From: Spongiactinospora sp. TRM90649
Lineage (GTDB): Bacteria; Actinomycetota; Actinomycetes; Streptosporangiales; Streptosporangiaceae
Direction of reading: 5' to 3'
NCBI RefSeq assembly: GCF_029382225.1
Contig: NZ_JARLTC010000046.1
Location: forward strand, 1 to 64,000
DNA: 64,000 bases
Shown here: positions 61,127 through 64,000 of the stretch, in pieces
Numbering within the stretch: the stretch's first letter is position 1
How the letters are laid out: each line of letters opens with the position of its first letter
Notes under the pieces: generated by a model
Told to the model about the DNA's origin: nothing
Database searches by the model: none
The model's input: the letters and a program-made list of their open reading frames with translations, nothing else
Position numbers and translations under genes: made by a program

Positions 61127-61139
61127 GGAGCGAACGACG

Positions 61140-62363
61140 ATGAGTTCCACACTGACCGCTCCCGGCCCGATGGACGCCCTGGGCGACATCGCCACCTGGG
61201 ACGCCTCCGAGGCGTCGGAGAGCCGCATCTACGAGGGCGAGGGCACGAACATGTCGGGCCGGTGGCGTGCCAGGCGCGCCCGCCGCGGCAACGACCCCCG
61301 TTACCGTAAGGGCCTGCTGGAGGCCGCCCGCCTGTACGAGCGGGTCCTGGCCGGCGACCGGTACGCCGGGCTGCAGTTCCAGGAGGCCATGAGCACCTCC
61401 GACTTCAGCAACCTGTTCGGCGACATTCTGGACCGGCAGATCCTGGCCCGCTACCAGCAGATGCCCGTGCAGTGGACCAGCATCGCCAAGAGGGGCAGAG
61501 TCCGCGACTTCCGGCAGGTGCGGCGCTTCACCTTGGACGGCGCGGAGTCCACGCTGAGCGCGGTGCGGCAGCTGACCGAGTACCCGGCCGCGGCGCTGAC
61601 CGACGGCGTGTACACCTACTCGGTCGGCAAGTTCGGCCGCCGGGTCGCGTTGTCCTGGGAAGACCTGGTCAACGATGATCTCGACGCGTTCGCGTCGATC
61701 CCGGACCGGCTCGGCAACGCGGCGAGGCGGACCGAGGAGCGGTTCGTCACCGACCTGTACGCCGCCGCTGGCGGCCCGGACTCGACGTTCTTCAGTGCGG
61801 GCAACAAAAACCTCGTCACGGCGGGCGCGAGTTCGGCGCTGTCGATCACGTCGCTGCAGGCCGCCTACACTCTGCTCGCGAGTCAGGTCGACGCCGACGG
61901 CGCGCCGATCTACATCGAGTCGGCCGTGCTCGTCGTGCCGCCTGCGTTGAAGGTACAGGCGATGAACATCCTCAACGCGACCGAGATTCTCGCCGCGTCC
62001 GGCGGCGGGAACGGCGGCGCTAACGACCAGCTCACCGTCGCGAACTGGATGCGCAACGACGTGTCACTGATCGTCAACCCCTGGCTACCGCTCATCACCA
62101 CGTCCGGAACGTTCGGGTCCACGGCGTGGTATCTATTCGCCAACCCGAACGTGGGGCGTCCCGCGATGGAGGTCGGGTTCCTCGTCGGTCACGAGACGCC
62201 CGAGCTGTTCCAGAAGTCGCCGAACGCGGTCAGGGTCGGTGGCGGCGCGGTCGCGCCGGAGGACGGGGATTTCGACACCGACAGCGTGGAGTGGAAGCTC
62301 CGGCACACCCTGGGCGGCACGCTGATGGACCCCAAGTCGGCCGTCGCCTCACCCGGCCAGTGA
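61140..62363 (+). CDS. Major capsid protein
   Basis: A 407-residue HK97-fold major capsid protein. After an N-terminal arm come blocks typical of actinophage capsid proteins: FSNLFGDILDRQILARYQQM, VGKFGRRVALSWEDLVNDD, VVPPALKVQAMNIL, and a C-terminal GFLVGHETPELFQKSPNAVR. The position after protease/scaffold and DUF2190 agrees. It shares its fold with the encapsulins at 11.8-16.9 kb but is not closely related to them. Confidence 0.9.
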   Translation: MSSTLTAPGPMDALGDIATWDASEASESRIYEGEGTNMSGRWRARRARRGNDPRYRKGLLEAARLYERVLAGDRYAGLQFQEAMSTSDFSNLFGDILDRQILARYQQMPVQWTSIAKRGRVRDFRQVRRFTLDGAESTLSAVRQLTEYPAAALTDGVYTYSVGKFGRRVALSWEDLVNDDLDAFASIPDRLGNAARRTEERFVTDLYAAAGGPDSTFFSAGNKNLVTAGASSALSITSLQAAYTLLASQVDADGAPIYIESAVLVVPPALKVQAMNILNATEILAASGGGNGGANDQLTVANWMRNDVSLIVNPWLPLITTSGTFGSTAWYLFANPNVGRPAMEVGFLVGHETPELFQKSPNAVRVGGGAVAPEDGDFDTDSVEWKLRHTLGGTLMDPKSAVASPGQ

Positions 62364-62590
62364 CCGCCGATCTGCCGCGGCCGGTCACCGTCGGGGAGAT
62401 GTACCTCGCGGCGGTCCTGGACGAGCTGCGGGCCATCCGAGTCAGGCTCGACGAGCCTGCCCCTGAGCGCTCCACCGCGCCTGCTACCTCGCCGTCGGGC
62501 GCGGTGGAGCTCACCGAACCCGCCGCGCCGCCTACGCCTGCGCGTCGCCCGGCCGCCCGAGGCTCCGGGACGCGGCGGCGAAGCTCCTGA
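62360..62590 (+). CDS. Small protein after the major capsid gene
   Basis: A 76-residue GTG-started protein: a short amphipathic helix (VGEMYLAAVLDELRAIRVRL) then a Pro/Ala/Thr-rich basic tail ending in RRR. Overlaps the capsid stop. Possibly a head-tail connector accessory; unknown. Confidence 0.6.
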   Translation: MTADLPRPVTVGEMYLAAVLDELRAIRVRLDEPAPERSTAPATSPSGAVELTEPAAPPTPARRPAARGSGTRRRSS

Positions 62591-62591
62591 C

Positions 62592-63287
62592 GTGACAGCG
62601 CCGTCGTTCGTCTCCGCGGGGACTTACCTGGCCGGTTCGGGCGCCTCGGCCGCCGTCGCGGTTCCCTCCGGAACTGCGGCCACCCGGCTGGCCGTCGTCA
62701 GCATGTTCCTGGACGGCAACGTGCAGACGGTCACCCCGCCGAGCGGGTTCCTCGAGGCGGAGAACTCACCGTCGCAGATCACCGGCATCGGCGGAGCGCA
62801 CGGGTTTCACACGTTCTGGAAACGCCTGACCGGCGCGGACGCCGGAACCTGGTCGTTCACCTGGCCGTCCAGCACCTACCGCGAGGCCATCGCCACGCTG
62901 TACCAGGACGTGATCGGCAGCGGCACGCCGTTCGATAGTCCAACGAACGCGGCGCAGGACACCGGTGCCAGCACGGTGTCCCCAGCCGTGGCGGTCACCA
63001 GCCTGGGCCCGGACCGGCTGCTCATCTGGGGCGGAACCAACTGGTCGGGGGGCACCTGGACGGCCCCGAGCGGCCACACGAAACGAGCGCAGGGCGGGGC
63101 GGGCGTTTTCAGCCTCTCCGACCGGCCGTGGCCGACCGCGAGCTCGACCGGGCCGGTGACCGGGTCCTGCACCGGCTCAGACAAGAGAACCGCGTGGCTG
63201 GGCGCGCTCATCGGCACCACCGGCGCCGGCGGGTCGGACGTTCCGCCGACGTCCGCGCGGCGTATGAGACCCCTGCTGGTCAGATAG
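62592..63287 (+). CDS. Probable virion structural protein
   Basis: A 231-residue Gly/Ser/Thr-rich beta protein (begins VTAPSFVSAGTYLAGSG; repeated short strands such as PDRLLIWGGTNWSGG). The pattern resembles lectin- or Ig-like beta-sandwich proteins on phage surfaces. Its place after the capsid gene suggests a decoration or tail-associated part. Confidence 0.65.
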   Translation: MTAPSFVSAGTYLAGSGASAAVAVPSGTAATRLAVVSMFLDGNVQTVTPPSGFLEAENSPSQITGIGGAHGFHTFWKRLTGADAGTWSFTWPSSTYREAIATLYQDVIGSGTPFDSPTNAAQDTGASTVSPAVAVTSLGPDRLLIWGGTNWSGGTWTAPSGHTKRAQGGAGVFSLSDRPWPTASSTGPVTGSCTGSDKRTAWLGALIGTTGAGGSDVPPTSARRMRPLLVR

Positions 63288-63296
63288 GAGACACGG

Positions 63297-63911
63297 ATGC
63301 CGTTCACGACGGCCGGGAGAAATGGGCTCCTGGATAGCGGCAAGTCGGCGATTACGCACATCGGCGCGTTCAGCGATCTCGGCGCGACCGAGCTGGTCGG
63401 CGGGTCGTACGCCCGGCAGGCGATCACGTGGACGGGCGCCGCGTCGGGGGTGGTCGACAACACCGCCCAGCTGTCGATTCCGATCCCGGCCGGGGCCGGT
63501 GTGCAGACGCTGGGGTTCTTCGGCGCCTCCTCCGGCGGCGTCTCGCTGGGGTACTGGCCGATCGGGTCGGCCGGGCAGCTCCTCAAGGGCGTCGCGGTGG
63601 TGTCCACCACCACCGACGAGACCCTGCTGAGCCGGGGCCACGGCTTGTCCGCCGACGACCGGGTGATGGTGTGGCCCGTCGCCGGGGAGGCACTACCGAC
63701 CGGCCTGTCGGCGACCACGCTGTACTGGGTCCGCTCCACCGGTCTCACCAGCGACGCCTTCACCCTCGCCACGACGCAGGGCGGGTCGGCGGTGGACATC
63801 ACCGCGCTCGGCGAGGCGGCCTGGGCGCGCACCGTACCCAACGTCTGGGCGTCGGCCGGGAACCTCATCCTGGCCGCCGGGGCGCTCGACCTCGACCTCA
63901 CCTTCGCCTGA
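63297..63911 (+). CDS. Probable virion structural protein
   Basis: A 204-residue protein beginning MPFTTAGRNGLLDSG with beta-strand-rich sequence (SGGVSLGYWPIGSAGQLLKG, then TLYWVRSTGLTSDAFTLA). The latter looks like a small sandwich repeat seen in phage head or tail-tip proteins. AGGAGA lies just upstream. Function unknown. Confidence 0.65.
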   Translation: MPFTTAGRNGLLDSGKSAITHIGAFSDLGATELVGGSYARQAITWTGAASGVVDNTAQLSIPIPAGAGVQTLGFFGASSGGVSLGYWPIGSAGQLLKGVAVVSTTTDETLLSRGHGLSADDRVMVWPVAGEALPTGLSATTLYWVRSTGLTSDAFTLATTQGGSAVDITALGEAAWARTVPNVWASAGNLILAAGALDLDLTFA

Positions 63912-64000
63912 TGATCCAGTTCCGGGTGTACGCGGTGTGTTTCACCGCCAGCGCGCAAGCGGGGGCCATCGACTGGTTCGAGCTGGTCGCCCCTGCATCA
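63911..64000 (+). CDS. Phage protein, truncated by the window end
   Basis: An open frame starts at ATG 63911, overlapping the previous stop, and runs 30 codons to the edge (begins MIQFRVYAVCFTASAQ). Too short to identify. Confidence 0.5.
   Translation, partial: MIQFRVYAVCFTASAQAGAIDWFELVAPAS

Larger units (their letters stand above)
31974..64000. mobile_element. Prophage (tailed phage), left end to beyond window
   Basis: Everything from the 3' edge of tRNA-Lys to the window end has prophage organisation. In order: tyrosine integrase, repressor/Cro control region, exonuclease-RecT recombination, many small accessory genes, replication-type gene, HNH, terminase, portal, MuF, protease/scaffold, capsid. 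Tail and lysis genes and the right attachment site must lie beyond 64000. The exact left boundary inside the tRNA cannot be set without the other att copy. Confidence 0.93.

Overview
The window is very GC-rich, uses GTG and TTG starts freely, and packs genes with ATGA/GTGA overlaps. It carries actinomycete markers: a DUF3073 protein, a SARP/AfsR-type regulator, an ECF42-type sigma factor, a membrane Ser/Thr kinase, family 2B encapsulins and a FolP2-type protein. I infer a filamentous actinomycete, probably near Streptosporangiales; the sequence alone does not fix the genus. The window is a chromosomal flank (about 1-31.9 kb) joined at a tRNA-Lys gene to the left part of a large prophage (about 31.98 kb to beyond 64 kb).

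Left flank. At 1-5.6 kb an operon encodes the lower kynurenine route: kynureninase, 3-hydroxyanthranilate dioxygenase, ACMS decarboxylase, an aminomuconate-semialdehyde-type dehydrogenase and a RidA-family putative 2-aminomuconate deaminase. A dienelactone-hydrolase-family gene diverges from it. No tryptophan 2,3-dioxygenase or kynurenine 3-monooxygenase is in the window. At 5.6-11.3 kb lie a YjbR protein, a PASTA-less membrane Ser/Thr kinase, an orphan histidine kinase, a D-2-hydroxyacid dehydrogenase and small or membrane proteins.

The most striking host locus is 11.4-19.2 kb. It is one co-directional operon: family 2B encapsulin shell A (with an inserted cyclic-nucleotide-binding-like domain), a two-domain class I terpene synthase, encapsulin shell B, a polyprenyl diphosphate synthase, and an IspH with an N-terminal extension. 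It is preceded by a long leader with a good sigma-70-like promoter and an inverted repeat. The gene set couples precursor supply (IspH), chain elongation, cyclisation and two shell proteins, suggesting a terpenoid-making nanocompartment with a mixed shell. A lipoprotein polysaccharide deacetylase, a decayed isoprenylcysteine-methyltransferase-like gene, a cytochrome P450 and a STAS protein follow on the opposite strand.

From 22.6 to 31.8 kb are a winged-helix regulator, DUF3073, a FolP2-like protein, an ECF42-type sigma factor, a membrane protein, a SARP/NB-ARC/TPR regulator and an FAD monooxygenase.

Prophage. A tyrosine integrase sits beside tRNA-Lys(TTT). Next come a repressor/Cro-like immunity region with three related 13-bp operators, a recombination module (YqaJ exonuclease plus RecT), then a long rightward array of small, translationally coupled proteins, many with Cys-rich zinc-ribbon-like motifs. 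Within the array are a Gp37/Gp68 (DUF5131) protein, a protein with an Lsr2-like C-terminus, a replisome-organiser-like gene with nested repeats that look like an internal origin, an HNH endonuclease and a DUF4326 protein. A terminator at 53.85 kb precedes the morphogenesis module: a terminase-small-like protein, large terminase, portal, MuF-like protein, protease/scaffold, DUF2190 protein, HK97-type capsid protein and the first connector/virion genes. The window ends inside this module, so the right attachment site is not visible.
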